46,759 nucleotides of DNA from Flavobacteriales bacterium. GTDB lineage: Bacteria > Bacteroidota > Bacteroidia > Flavobacteriales_G > Salibacteraceae. The notes under the pieces were generated by a model. The model was not told the origin of the DNA. It saw only the letters and a list, made by a program, of their open reading frames with translations, and did no database searches. The stretch lies in contig DNTB01000036.1 in NCBI GenBank assembly GCA_003499525.1, positions 1-46,759 of the forward strand, in the 5' to 3' direction. Shown here piece by piece: positions 1 through 9,401 of the stretch; within the stretch, counting starts at the first letter, position 1; each line of letters starts with the position of its first letter. A program made the position numbers and the translations under genes.

Positions 1-21
1 ACCGGACTGCGCTACACCCCG
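1..21 (-). tRNA. tRNA-Pro-like gene, 5' end only (cut by window edge)
   Basis: The reverse strand reads CGGGGTGTAGCGCAGTCCGG, an acceptor strand starting CGGGG followed by TA and the D-arm of a tRNA. It closely resembles the first 20 bases of the complete tRNA-Pro at 23978-24052. The anticodon lies beyond the window, so the isotype is inferred from the C1-G2-G3 start typical of proline tRNAs. A TAnnTTTG box lies 11 bases upstream, the same geometry as at the complete gene. Confidence 0.75.
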
Positions 22-31
22 AAACAGTGCA

Positions 32-39
32 CAAAAATA
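32..39 (-). promoter_or_regulatory. -7 promoter box of the partial tRNA
   Basis: The reverse strand reads TATTTTTG, an exact match to the Bacteroidota sigma-70 -7 consensus TAnnTTTG, 11 bases before the first tRNA base. The same element recurs before tRNA-Pro (TACCTTTG) and rnpB (TAATTTTG) in this window. No clear -33 TTG is visible at standard spacing. Confidence 0.55.
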
Positions 40-66
40 TTCGATAGATCGATGATAATGTATTTA

Positions 67-807
67 CTATTCATCAAATATCCACCCGCTCTTGAGTATT
101 TTTAATCGAAATATCTGGTCTGAGGAAGCAAAGGCTGAAGAGGGGAGATCTCTACTCCACCAATACATGTATTCGAATTCGATGATCCATTTTTCGCTGT
201 AGACATAGCCCAAACCCACCATTGCTCGTGATTGAGAAGCCCAAAGGTTATCAAGACCATCGTTTGCTGACCCCAGCCACTCGTATGCAAATGGAACATA
301 AACCGTTTTCTCGGCTACATAAGGTTTGTTGATCGGAAGCTTCGCTTTGATCTGATAGCGCAATCGATGAAGAAAATCGTTCTCACTGCCTTCATTTAAA
401 AATAGGCGCTGCTCGAGGCGCACATAGTGCTTGAATTTCAGTCTCCAGAAATCCGGATACCCAATTCGAACGGCTTGCCAGGGTCTGATTTCTAAGCTAT
501 TCGTATCTTCCTGAAAATCGTTGTAAAACAAACCAACCCCTCCATGTAGCGCCAGATAGGGGTTAAACTGCCATCTTATTGAGGGTCTGATCATAAGTGT
601 GGTCCTTTGGTCCACAGGTGTTAAACGGATACTTCCATCCCCGTAGAATTCAAAGTTTTCACCCAGCTCAAAATGGGGAATGACGTCTAACCAGAATTGA
701 TTGGAAATTTCTTGCTGGTCAGAATTGACCTGAGTGAAGGAAAGTGTTGGAAGCACTAAAGACAGGAATAGGAAGATTGGAATTTTTTCGAGCTGAGTTG
801 CCATCAT
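67..807 (-). CDS. DUF2490 family outer-membrane protein
   Basis: About 246 residues. The ATG at 807 is preferred over an upstream in-frame TTG at 837 because it begins directly before a signal peptide (MMATQLEKIPIF... ending near LSFTQ). The mature part alternates short aromatic-rich strands (FWLDVIPHFEL, FEFYGDGSIRL, VRIGYPDFWRLKFKHYVRLEQR) and ends in a strand with WWSRDLPSS and a C-terminal strand, as expected of a small beta-barrel. R-x-E-Q-R followed by F-x-x-R-x-R-Y is typical of DUF2490. The family has no known enzymatic role. It starts 14 bp after the end of the TonB-dependent receptor gene on the same strand, so the two are probably co-transcribed. Confidence 0.8.
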   Translation of the reverse strand: MMATQLEKIPIFLFLSLVLPTLSFTQVNSDQQEISNQFWLDVIPHFELGENFEFYGDGSIRLTPVDQRTTLMIRPSIRWQFNPYLALHGGVGLFYNDFQEDTNSLEIRPWQAVRIGYPDFWRLKFKHYVRLEQRLFLNEGSENDFLHRLRYQIKAKLPINKPYVAEKTVYVPFAYEWLGSANDGLDNLWASQSRAMVGLGYVYSEKWIIEFEYMYWWSRDLPSSAFASSDQIFRLKILKSGWIFDE

Positions 808-851
808 TTTAGAACTGCCGATTCTTTTGCTGTGCAATAGTAAGTTGGATT

Positions 852-3317
852 TTATCTCCTCCTGCCTGTGTAGGACATGGCTTCCCCTTTACCGAAACTA
901 TAACTGAATCCCAAGGTTATGAACCTTCCTCGCTGTGCGAAATTGTAGAGCTCAAACGTAGGTTCATAAACAAATCTTTCTCGTATACGAGAGGCAAAGA
1001 CGTCCCGTATACTCAGGTTGATGACCCCTTTCCCTTCCCAGAGCTTTTTACGTGCTCCAAGGTCTGCAAAAGCAAATCCGGACATCTCTCCCTGGACGGT
1101 ATTGTATGGTGAATTGTACTGACCTGTGACCTCAAACTCGAATCCTGCTTTCGATTTAAATCTACCCGTCCATCGCGTAAACCATTGTGTCCCGTTAAAA
1201 TCAAAATTTTGATCTTCGAAATCGCCGTTACGCACAAAATAGCCAAAGTTGAAATCGCCGTTGAGGGTAAACCAATCGACGGGTGTGTACTTGCCGTTTA
1301 ATTCAAATCCGGCCTGATTTCGGGTGCCTATGTTCACCGGCATGGTAACGTTTCGATTGTCGACCAGAACCGATATTCGTTCAATGATATTGGTAGTGTA
1401 GAGGTTATATATGCTTGTGTTGAAAGAAGCTTTATTAAGAATGAAAATTGCCGTAACCTCATAAGAATCAGAATATTGAGGTTCGAGCTGTGGGTTGCCC
1501 ATTCGGATGTTGTAGTTGTTCCGAATGTTGAAAAATGGATTCAGATCCCAAAGTCGTGGGCGATATATTCGTCGCGAATAACCAGCCTGAAGAGATATGA
1601 GTTTAGAAACTTTGTAGGTCGCATGAAAAGAAGGAAATAAATTGGCGAAATTTTGACTGTTCGACTGATTGGTCGTTACTAAAAAGGTGTTCAAATCGGT
1701 CAATTCTACACGTGCACCCAACTTCACCCCCCATTTTTCTTTTTCATAGGATCCCGTGGCATAGATTCCCAGGACTTTTTGATCGTATCGGAAATCATTG
1801 GTCAAATTAGAATCGATCACGAATTCGCCGTTGGGAGATTGATTGTAGACGGCATAATCATTTCCTACGTCATTAATATCGTATTGTGCGCCAGCCTCGA
1901 TTTTATAGATCTCAGTAAGGGGGTTGACGTAGTCCAACTTGAAGATATAGTCGCGCTGATAGAAATGCGTTTCTGTTTGCTGATTGGGATCACGCTGCGC
2001 TCCTTCGACGGGCGTATTTACAAAATCTGACTCCTGATCTTTACCGAAATAACTGCCTTGAGCGCTGATCTGTAAGACATGATCTTCATTATTGGCAAAC
2101 TTTTTTTCGTATTGCAGGTCGTATTGGTATTTGGGGTTTTCTGCTGTTGTTGTTTCCGACCTTTCATACTGGGAGATGGTCTGACCTTCTGCATCCGTAA
2201 TGAGAAAATCGGTTTCTGAGGGTTGATCTTCATCTTCAAAGGCGAAACTTCCAGACAGAGTTAGCACGTTTAAATCGTTGATGTGATAGTCCGTTCCCAA
2301 AGTGATATTGAAAAACCTCTCATTGCGGTATTCTGTCCCTTCGCTCTCTACACGAGTGCCGTCTTCGAGGTTATTATTGACACTTTTACGATATCGTGGA
2401 ATGGACCGGTACCCCGCACCAAACTGCGTAAAGAAGTTGAAATTTTCCGTCCTTCGGTTGAGGCTGACGCCGATGCTGTGGTTGTCGGGAATTCCGGTAT
2501 TGAGCGATACAGATCCGTTGAATCCTTTCTTTTCTTCTTTTTTGAGGATGATGTTGATGATACCTGAAGAACCTTCCGCTTCGTATTTCGCAGATGGGTT
2601 GGTAATGACCTCGATACTTTCAATCATGTCCGCCGTGATGGTGCTCAGAGCGGTGCTTCCATCATCCGAGAGTACCGATGGCTTTCCATTGATTAATATT
2701 TGTACTCCGGCATTTCCCCGAAGCGTCACTTCGCCCTCAATATCTACATTTACCGATGGGACATTATTTAGAACATCTAATGCACCCATGCCTGTGGTGG
2801 CGAGATCTTGACCTACATTAAAAACACGACGATCGAGTTTAAATTCTACAACCGACTTTTCGGCCCGAACTTCAACGACATCTAAAATTTCGGCATCCTC
2901 ATCTAAGGCAATAGTCCCTAGTGATATTCTTCCGCTTTTCTTATTAAAATCTCTAAATCTCTGTGTTTTGAAACCGATAAAGCTTACCTCAATGTAAAAT
3001 TCGTCCAACTCAACAGAAAAGGAAAATCTACCTGACTCATCCGACGTGGTTGCGGCGACCAATTTCTTTGTATTCTGGTGATGTGCCGCAACTGTCGCGA
3101 AGGGGATTGGTGCTCCGGATTTTGACTCAATCACAGTTCCAGACACAACGACTTTATCCTGAGCTAATGTCTGGTTAAACCCAAGTACAAGGATTACAAT
3201 AATCCATCTATTGATGACGAAAGTTTTAATACTCCTATTGCTTTTACAAATTTCTAAAGGCAGAATTACGTTTTTTAATCTTCCGTTGTTAAACAAGCCA
3301 TGACAAAGCTGGTTCAC
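852..3317 (-). CDS. TonB-dependent outer-membrane receptor
   Basis: 821 residues as read. Domains in order: hydrophobic signal segment ending TLAQ (about residues 35-53), a carboxypeptidase-D-like regulatory domain (about 55-140; GTVIESKSGAPIPFATV and FSFSVELDEFYIEVSFIGF), a plug domain (about 150-265; LDVLNNVPSVNVD, VTLRGNAGVQILINGKPS, IESIEVITNPSAKYEAEG, IINIILKK), and a long C-terminal beta-barrel of the outer-membrane beta-barrel-3 type ending in a SFGKGE strand. It would import a TonB-energised substrate that cannot be read from sequence. The start is uncertain: the only upstream start is a GTG at 3317 and there is no in-frame ATG before the plug. It is followed by the DUF2490 gene. Confidence 0.9.
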   Translation of the reverse strand: MNQLCHGLFNNGRLKNVILPLEICKSNRSIKTFVINRWIIVILVLGFNQTLAQDKVVVSGTVIESKSGAPIPFATVAAHHQNTKKLVAATTSDESGRFSFSVELDEFYIEVSFIGFKTQRFRDFNKKSGRISLGTIALDEDAEILDVVEVRAEKSVVEFKLDRRVFNVGQDLATTGMGALDVLNNVPSVNVDIEGEVTLRGNAGVQILINGKPSVLSDDGSTALSTITADMIESIEVITNPSAKYEAEGSSGIINIILKKEEKKGFNGSVSLNTGIPDNHSIGVSLNRRTENFNFFTQFGAGYRSIPRYRKSVNNNLEDGTRVESEGTEYRNERFFNITLGTDYHINDLNVLTLSGSFAFEDEDQPSETDFLITDAEGQTISQYERSETTTAENPKYQYDLQYEKKFANNEDHVLQISAQGSYFGKDQESDFVNTPVEGAQRDPNQQTETHFYQRDYIFKLDYVNPLTEIYKIEAGAQYDINDVGNDYAVYNQSPNGEFVIDSNLTNDFRYDQKVLGIYATGSYEKEKWGVKLGARVELTDLNTFLVTTNQSNSQNFANLFPSFHATYKVSKLISLQAGYSRRIYRPRLWDLNPFFNIRNNYNIRMGNPQLEPQYSDSYEVTAIFILNKASFNTSIYNLYTTNIIERISVLVDNRNVTMPVNIGTRNQAGFELNGKYTPVDWFTLNGDFNFGYFVRNGDFEDQNFDFNGTQWFTRWTGRFKSKAGFEFEVTGQYNSPYNTVQGEMSGFAFADLGARKKLWEGKGVINLSIRDVFASRIRERFVYEPTFELYNFAQRGRFITLGFSYSFGKGEAMSYTGRRR

Positions 3318-3429
3318 AATAATGCATTATCCAACTACTTTGGCTTCACAAGCGCACGTAGTTTTCATCGAGTTCAAGGGTGATCATGTAATCTTTGCGG
3401 TTCAGGGGTTCTCGCCAAATTTGATCGAA

Positions 3430-5832
3430 CTAAAATCCACTTACATCGGAAATGATTTTTTTCATTGGACCCTGAAATCCGCTTACGACAGAAGCTGCAG
3501 CACCTTTTGCACCAACGATTGCGGCAATAGTGCATCCTACATATTCATCAAACCCTTCAGTCCACCACCAGATAACAGTTACCCCGCCAATATAGGCAAC
3601 AGAACCCATTATACCAGATGACATGTCATCTTCTCGCAAGGGTGTCGATGTAGGATTAAAACCTCCAAAAGCGATAAACGCATCTACTCCCAGCTGAAGG
3701 CCAATGGAGGCGCTGCTAAAACTGTAGGAATAAGAATTCAGGAATGAATCCAAGCCTACCATGACTCCTTTCTCGATAGAACCTCCAATAATTAAGGCGA
3801 CATCGAGGCCCGTTGAGAAGGTTAGATACCCTTCCGGAAACGATGGATTAAACGGATGATAAGGTGTTTCTATCGGAGGGGAAATCAGATCTAAGGGTTT
3901 CGGCAGTGCATCAAAGCTATGTGAAATAAACTCTGAATAACCCGAGCGGGTAGCCATCCTTGAATCATCCGGATTGTAGATATATCCGGTTCGATCACCG
4001 GCACTTTTCTTTATATATGAGCCCATTTTATCCATATCTACCAGTTTTCTCAAAGTGGTCATGTCTTTAGCTTCAATGGCGTTTTCTATTTTGCTCATTA
4101 ACTTGTCCTTCTTGGCCAGTTTACCCACATATTTGATCATTTTGTTGACCTGTACATCCTGTTGCACCGTGGTCAGATCTTCAGGAAATTGACATTTCTG
4201 ATCAAAATGTGGATTTAAGGTAGTTCCGAGAATTCTGTAGCATCCATTTTTGCTAGGGGCATTGATAAAAAATTTACTGAAGTCCGGGCCATCTATACCG
4301 GATAGGTCAATACCGCCCATTACATCCACACGAATTTTAATATTTGAAGAGTTTGAGGGGATACTCAGAAACAGGTTAGTATTTATAAGTGCATCCAAAT
4401 TTTCGGAATCGTACTTTCCATTTTTTAGTTCACCACCAAAGGTTCTGTATGTATAGGTTGCAGAAACCCCAGATACAAACCCAGCCTCATTGGTCAGATT
4501 TATGACTATAGGTAGATCTTGATAGATGTATCGGGTAAAAGTGTATTTCTTGCCTTTGTATTTCAGTGTAAACGCGTAATCTGAAAAATCAGAGATATCT
4601 TCAAAATCAGTATTGACCGAGCCATTTTGGTTAAAGAACTTCAGGTTTCCTCGCTTGGCGATGCATATGACTTTGTATCCATCCTCGAACTCAATGCTCA
4701 TTTTTTGTCTTGTGCCGAACGGGCTCGGCTCCTCTTCTTCTTCCAGAAAATCAATTGTAATCCCTGAAATATTATTGCCGTCAGCGGAATGGAGCACGTG
4801 TGGTGAGGTTTCCCATCGGCCTGAAAATGAACGAAGATCGCGAGGTCCTTTTCCCAGAAACATGGGCTCTGGGTTGAAAAAAGTAATATCATCCGGTTTG
4901 ATTTCGCGATGGATTTTGATTTTTTGCCCATTTCCGAAAAATGCGCTGTTTGCGGGTATGTTTTTACCTTTTATGGTGCCCTTTTTATCCAGGACTGCAA
5001 ACTGAACTATATTGTACGAGAAGCTGATCTCGACATTATTAGGATCGGTTCTATCCACGAGCATCACGTCTTTTATTCCTTGCACCGTAAACGCTCCAAG
5101 TGCAAAAGAATAATTGTCGGCCCCAGATTTAGCGGGCAGCGTAAAACGTTCTTTCTCTATTTGAAATTTATCTGATTTTAAGAAATACTGTAGACTAATA
5201 GCACTGTCTCCTATAGGACTGAACACGGCCAACTCTTCTTCACCGTCCATATTATAGTCACTGAAGTGAAAGGCCATTCTGTTGTTTTCGTCAGAAAATT
5301 GCAATGAAAAACCGGTTAAGTTCTGAGTGAAAGCGGAAAATTGATCATCACTTGCGCCCGAAAGAACAGATAATTGAATGGGTTCTTTTCCGTTTCGCTG
5401 GAACACAACAAGGTCTGGAATTTCGTCGTTATCCCAGTTGGTTACCGCAAAGTCCGTTTGCTTATCGCATTTTGGATAAGCGACAGGTTGTTGTAACAAA
5501 AAGCTTTGGAAACCTGTTGCTCCATCAAGTATATAGATATCTGTGCTGCTAAAACCAGAACGGTTGACCGCGAATAAATCCATGATTCCGTCTCTGTTCC
5601 AATCGGCATAGAAAAATGAGTATTCACGCTCGGATGCAGGAAGTAACGTGGGGGTTGACTGGGTCACTTCAATACCAGTTTTTCCCAGCTCTAACTCCAA
5701 TATCTCGGTATGCTCTGAGCCGTTTGGCCTAACTCCCACAATGTGGGCAGGTGGGCTACAAAAGCTCATGAAGAGTGCAATTGAACCAAATACGAAAGCG
5801 ATTCTGATGTGTTTTAAGGAAAAGATATCCAT
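3430..5832 (-). CDS. FG-GAP/VCBS-repeat surface protein
   Basis: 800 residues from the ATG at 5832. That start puts a signal sequence (MDIFSLKHIRIAFVFGSIAL) directly at the N-terminus; an extension to 5913 would precede it. MSFCSPP after the hydrophobic stretch could be a lipoprotein cysteine, although the lipobox is not canonical. Three FG-GAP/VCBS-like units follow in the first 200 residues, each with an aromatic-D-x-[ND]-x-D motif (YADWNRDGIMDLF, VTNWDNDEIPDLV, FSDYNMDGEEELA), a calcium-binding loop typical of beta-propellers. The middle is beta-rich without a recognisable family, and the C-terminal 150 residues are rich in Gly and small hydrophobics. Probably a cell-surface lipoprotein; the function is unknown. 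Confidence 0.7.
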   Translation of the reverse strand: MDIFSLKHIRIAFVFGSIALFMSFCSPPAHIVGVRPNGSEHTEILELELGKTGIEVTQSTPTLLPASEREYSFFYADWNRDGIMDLFAVNRSGFSSTDIYILDGATGFQSFLLQQPVAYPKCDKQTDFAVTNWDNDEIPDLVVFQRNGKEPIQLSVLSGASDDQFSAFTQNLTGFSLQFSDENNRMAFHFSDYNMDGEEELAVFSPIGDSAISLQYFLKSDKFQIEKERFTLPAKSGADNYSFALGAFTVQGIKDVMLVDRTDPNNVEISFSYNIVQFAVLDKKGTIKGKNIPANSAFFGNGQKIKIHREIKPDDITFFNPEPMFLGKGPRDLRSFSGRWETSPHVLHSADGNNISGITIDFLEEEEEPSPFGTRQKMSIEFEDGYKVICIAKRGNLKFFNQNGSVNTDFEDISDFSDYAFTLKYKGKKYTFTRYIYQDLPIVINLTNEAGFVSGVSATYTYRTFGGELKNGKYDSENLDALINTNLFLSIPSNSSNIKIRVDVMGGIDLSGIDGPDFSKFFINAPSKNGCYRILGTTLNPHFDQKCQFPEDLTTVQQDVQVNKMIKYVGKLAKKDKLMSKIENAIEAKDMTTLRKLVDMDKMGSYIKKSAGDRTGYIYNPDDSRMATRSGYSEFISHSFDALPKPLDLISPPIETPYHPFNPSFPEGYLTFSTGLDVALIIGGSIEKGVMVGLDSFLNSYSYSFSSASIGLQLGVDAFIAFGGFNPTSTPLREDDMSSGIMGSVAYIGGVTVIWWWTEGFDEYVGCTIAAIVGAKGAAASVVSGFQGPMKKIISDVSGF

Positions 5833-6077
5833 GTTCCTGATTAGGATGTTAAAAGCTGAAGGTACGTTAATTGTAATGCTTAAAGGTGTCATGTATCCAT
5901 AATTAATCTCCACTCACAATTAGAGATGATCTGAATCTGACCGAACATAAGTGTCTTACTATTAAATACATATATTTGATTATCAGATAATTAGCACAAT
6001 GAAGGTCATGTGGTATTTCCATTTTAGTCATCGGACACTTCAAAAAACATATTTTGGCCATCTCGGAGGAATGAGAG

Positions 6078-8549
6078 ATGAATTTTGGATTACTTAGTAC
6101 AATTGGAAATAATGCAAGGCAAATGAGACGTACGATATTGATGTGGATCGTATTAACGGTCGCAATTCTGCTTTCTGCAAAGGGAACAAGTCAGACTAAC
6201 AACAATGAAGTAACCGATTCGACCAATGTCGAAGAGCCTGTGGCTATTGAGTCGACTGAAATTGTAGAAGAGGCAGAGAATGAGAGAGAGCGGCTAAATA
6301 TTATTCAGCAAAGCATTCAACCTAAGGCAAGTGTACTAGAAGTAGACTCTTTGTACAAAGCCCAGAAGGTTTTGGTTGATGATGAAACCCGGCAGGCACG
6401 AATTTTTCTAAAATCAAATCCGAATAAGCAAAAAGTCACCAATATCATTAGAGAGTGGAGGGGATACAGCAATCAGGTAGATTCCTGGCAGGGGCGCGTG
6501 AAATCGTATGTGGAAGACCTCGATGTTCATTTAAAGACCCTGAAGTTTCAGGAGAAGGTATGGGACCTCACCCTGAAAAAAGCTCAGGAGGATGATTTGC
6601 CCTCCGAAGTCATCCAAAGTATTACAACAACCCGCCGTGATGTGTTGGATCTGAAGCAGCAGATCGAAAAAAACTACGATGATTTCCTTGTTCAGGAGGC
6701 TGCTCTGAATGAACTGAAAATCGAGATTAAGGAAAACATCGAGGTATTGGATGAATTCAAACGGTCGGAAGTTTATCATTTCTTTTACCGAAGGCACCCT
6801 CCGCTGTGGAGTACAAAGTTTTTCGATAAATCAGACGATAACGAGGGTAAAGGTGCGCTTTCGCTTGATGTGAGCGGGCAGTCTATCCGCGACTATTTTA
6901 GAAAAAGTGATTCCCTTATAGACCTTTTTGTTCTGAGTATTATCCTACTGTCTCTTCTAATGTGGTACCTGCGCCGCTCATTTCTAAAATATTCGTTTGA
7001 TGAGGAAAATGGCGATTTACAGCGTGCCAAAGAGGTCATCCTCAAGCGAGCAGGCCCTTCTCTCATATTTATCATTTTTATCAATGCGCTGTTCTTTTTC
7101 AGTGGCATGCCAACCCTGCTGAACAACATTTTAATCTTCGTTGCGATCATCGTGGCTATTCCGGTAGTTCAGCCTTATCTCTACAAAAGGTTCAAATCGA
7201 TCCTTTTTGTCATACCGGTTTTTTATGTCCTCGATCATATCAAAACCTATATCTGGTTTACCTCGAGTAGCTATCGAATCTACTTGTTGTTTGAAGCCGT
7301 AATGGTCATGGTGGTTATCTACTATTACGTGCATCCCTATATTCAGACGAGGAAAATGAAGATTGGGTATTTTGGCAATGCCATCATAAAGTCTACCCCG
7401 CTGTTGTTTATCCTGGCCATCGTAAGTATTGTTTCTAATCTGCTGGGGTTTACGAACCTCACTGATATCACCTTGAAAATATGCACAGAGAGTGCGGTTC
7501 TAACCGTTCTCTTTTATGCTGTGATGAATCTCGCAGCCGGTATAGTTACCGGTATTCTGCACGCCTATTTTACGAATAAGTCGTTTTTTGAACCGAGGTA
7601 TAAACTGGAAGTGGAACTCAAGGCACTGATGATTGTTCGGTATACAGTTCTCCTTATTTGGTTCATCTATTTCCTCGGAACGATTGATCAGCTCAAACCT
7701 ATTTCGGAGTGGTTGATGACATGGATGAACGAGCAGCGCACTATTGGAACAACGACTTTTACTTATGGCGCCGTATTTCTCTTTCTCACCATTCTGACTT
7801 TATCATTCATCATTACGAGTTTTATATCTATCGTTATTGAAGCGGGGGCACTCAAGGTTTTAAGGCTTCCAAAGGGTGTGCCTGCTGCTATTTCACTCGT
7901 TATTCGCTACCTAATCATTGCTTTTGGCTTTATCATTGCCCTGTCTGCATTGGGGGTCAACCTGAGTCAATTTAACCTTATGGCCGGAGCTTTGGGACTG
8001 GGTATAGGATTTGGACTGCAGAATATTGTCTCGAATTTCATTTCCGGATTAATACTGGTTTTTGAACGACCGATTCTTACAGGGGATACGGTAGAAGTAA
8101 ACAACTTGCTCGGAACCGTACATCGCATCGGCGTGAGGTCTTCTAATATCCGAACATTTGATGGCGCTGAGGTGGTTGTGCCCAACAACAGCCTTATAAC
8201 TAATGACTTGATTAACTGGACTTTATCTGACAATGTCAAAAGATTAGCTCTTTCAATAGGCACCGCTTACGGTTCAGACCCGAATAAGGTTCTTGAGATT
8301 CTGACTGCCGAAGCAGAAAAATGTGAGTACACCTTGGAAGACCCGAAACCCAGAGCATTATTCATCGAATTTGGCGAAAGTTCACTCAATTTTGTTCTTC
8401 ATTTCTGGGTTCCCTATGAAATTAACCTGGAGGCTAAAAGCACCGTCATGATCGGCATATACAATGCGCTCAAAGAAGCTGGCATAGAAATCCCCTTTCC
8501 TCAGAGAGATGTGCATATTAAAGAGTTGCCGGATAAAGCAGAAGAATAG
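6078..8549 (+). CDS. MscS-family mechanosensitive channel, large form
   Basis: 823 residues. GGAGG lies nine bases before the ATG at 6078, an unusually clear ribosome site here. The N-terminus has a signal/hydrophobic segment (about residues 17-36), then a coiled-coil-rich periplasmic-type region to about residue 270. Multiple transmembrane helices cover about 275-620, ending in the pore-lining helix with the small-residue pattern LGLGIGFGLQNIVSNFISG (about 638-657). The MscS beta domain follows (ERPILTGDTVEV, NIRTFDGAEVVVPNNSLI, INWTL) and then the soluble alpha/beta domain. The architecture matches the long MscK/YbdG-like class. It should release solutes on osmotic down-shock from the inner membrane. 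Confidence 0.9.
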   Translation: MNFGLLSTIGNNARQMRRTILMWIVLTVAILLSAKGTSQTNNNEVTDSTNVEEPVAIESTEIVEEAENERERLNIIQQSIQPKASVLEVDSLYKAQKVLVDDETRQARIFLKSNPNKQKVTNIIREWRGYSNQVDSWQGRVKSYVEDLDVHLKTLKFQEKVWDLTLKKAQEDDLPSEVIQSITTTRRDVLDLKQQIEKNYDDFLVQEAALNELKIEIKENIEVLDEFKRSEVYHFFYRRHPPLWSTKFFDKSDDNEGKGALSLDVSGQSIRDYFRKSDSLIDLFVLSIILLSLLMWYLRRSFLKYSFDEENGDLQRAKEVILKRAGPSLIFIIFINALFFFSGMPTLLNNILIFVAIIVAIPVVQPYLYKRFKSILFVIPVFYVLDHIKTYIWFTSSSYRIYLLFEAVMVMVVIYYYVHPYIQTRKMKIGYFGNAIIKSTPLLFILAIVSIVSNLLGFTNLTDITLKICTESAVLTVLFYAVMNLAAGIVTGILHAYFTNKSFFEPRYKLEVELKALMIVRYTVLLIWFIYFLGTIDQLKPISEWLMTWMNEQRTIGTTTFTYGAVFLFLTILTLSFIITSFISIVIEAGALKVLRLPKGVPAAISLVIRYLIIAFGFIIALSALGVNLSQFNLMAGALGLGIGFGLQNIVSNFISGLILVFERPILTGDTVEVNNLLGTVHRIGVRSSNIRTFDGAEVVVPNNSLITNDLINWTLSDNVKRLALSIGTAYGSDPNKVLEILTAEAEKCEYTLEDPKPRALFIEFGESSLNFVLHFWVPYEINLEAKSTVMIGIYNALKEAGIEIPFPQRDVHIKELPDKAEE

Positions 8550-8809
8550 GTACACGATAAATCTAAGATCGTGGGCTGATTTGTAGAAGTACATTAAGGA
8601 AGCTTTTCTTGATGAAGAGAAAAAAATGTCTTAAACCTGTACATTCCACTTTATTTAGAAGAGATCATGGACGATACCCTCCTCAATGTTGAATAAGTGC
8701 CTGTTGAATCGAGAACGAAGAGGATAAGGGTGTAAAACGGAGGAAAAGTTCAAACCAATTTTGATAAATTATATCTATTCGCATATAGAATATATCGAGT
8801 ACCTTTATT
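8550..8809. other. Intergenic stretch between the channel gene and hipB
   Basis: No convincing gene, RNA or strong terminator is visible in this stretch. The last 60 bases become very AT-rich with several GCATA words (for example 8781-8785), which may be weak half-sites of the HipB operators described next. Confidence 0.4.
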
Positions 8810-8827
8810 TATATGCTTTGGCATATA
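8810..8827. promoter_or_regulatory. Operator 1 of the hip operon
   Basis: Perfect inverted repeat: TATATGC, four-base spacer TTTG, GCATATA. It shares the 14-bp pattern TATGY-n4-GCATA with operator 2 at 8848-8869. The spacer TTTG (8817-8820) can serve as the -33 promoter element, so binding here would cover the promoter. HipB proteins are known to autoregulate by binding such palindromes; binding at this site is inferred. Confidence 0.65.
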
Positions 8828-8843
8828 CTTGAGTGTGTTTCAC

Positions 8844-8851
8844 TATATTTG
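8844..8851 (+). promoter_or_regulatory. -7 promoter box of the hip operon
   Basis: TATATTTG matches TAnnTTTG exactly. It stands 23 bases after the TTTG at 8817-8820 and 18 bases before the hipB ATG. It overlaps operator 2, the expected layout for an autorepressed toxin-antitoxin promoter. Confidence 0.55.
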
Positions 8852-8869
8852 TATGTAAAAGCATACAAA
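8848..8869. promoter_or_regulatory. Operator 2 of the hip operon
   Basis: Inverted repeat with 8-bp arms, TTTGTATG and CATACAAA, separated by TAAAAG. It ends directly before the hipB ATG at 8870 and overlaps the -7 box. It contains the same TATGY-n4-GCATA core as operator 1, whose centre is 40 bp away, close to four helical turns. Confidence 0.65.
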
Positions 8870-9085
8870 ATGAAGGAATTATCGACCTTTGTAAGAACCA
8901 GAAGAAAGCAATTGGGCCTAACCCAGGAAGAATTTGCTGAAAAGGCCGGGGTTGCTCTTACGGTTATTCGAAAGATTGAACAAGGCAAAGAAAACCTCAG
9001 TTTGTTAAAGGTCAACCACGTGCTACACCTATTTGGCCATGTTTTGGGCCCAATAAATGAGAAGGATGCGACAAGGAATAGTTAA
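8870..9085 (+). CDS. hipB: HipB-type XRE antitoxin/repressor
   Basis: 71 residues. The ATG at 8870 is chosen because the helix-turn-helix begins at once (MKELSTFVRTRRKQLGLTQ) and because the operator lies immediately upstream; extending to 8813 would translate the operator and promoter. Residues 9-60 form an XRE domain: RKQLGLTQEEFAEKAGV is helices 1-3 and IRKIEQGKENLSL the recognition region. The family represses its own operon. In three-gene hipBST systems HipB is the DNA-binding partner, whereas HipS is the main antitoxin. Its 3' end overlaps hipS. Confidence 0.85.
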   Translation: MKELSTFVRTRRKQLGLTQEEFAEKAGVALTVIRKIEQGKENLSLLKVNHVLHLFGHVLGPINEKDATRNS

Positions 9086-9401
9086 ATACAACAACATAAA
9101 CGCTGGTCTTCTCACCGAAGAGGATAATGGGGAATACCTCTTTGTTTATGACGAAGTGTATGTCCAAACCTACCCGAATCAATTCGTCACTTTTCAAATG
9201 CCGGTATCAACAAGACCATACAGAAGTAAAAGACTGTTTCCGTTTTTTGATGGGCTAATTCCTGAAGGTTGGCTGCTGAATATTGCCGCCGAAAGTTGGA
9301 AAATTAACAAGAATGATCGCATGGGTCTTTTGCTTGCCTGTTGTCAAAATACCATTGGTGCGGTAAGTGTTCATCCAGTGAATCCTGAAGCCGATGTCTA
9401 A
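9066..9401 (+). CDS. hipS: HipS-like antitoxin (HipA N-terminal subdomain as separate protein)
   Basis: 111 residues from ATG 9066 (an ATG at 9057 is also possible). The sequence is the N-subdomain-1 of HipA: MRQGIVKYNNINAGLLTE at the start, then the conserved RLFPFFDGLIPEGWLLN and DRMGLLLACCQNTIGAVSV. In classical HipA this part is fused to the kinase; here it is a free protein, as in the known hipBST systems where HipS neutralises the kinase. It overlaps hipB by 20 bp and hipT by 8 bp, so translational coupling of the three genes is likely. Confidence 0.8.
   Translation: MRQGIVKYNNINAGLLTEEDNGEYLFVYDEVYVQTYPNQFVTFQMPVSTRPYRSKRLFPFFDGLIPEGWLLNIAAESWKINKNDRMGLLLACCQNTIGAVSVHPVNPEADV

Noticed and set aside
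2302..2811. 169-codon forward frame opposite the TonB receptor gene
   Set aside because: Antisense shadow of the plug domain with no recognisable protein features.
4613..5005. 130-codon forward frame opposite the VCBS-repeat gene
   Set aside because: Antisense shadow; codon pattern follows the reverse-strand gene.
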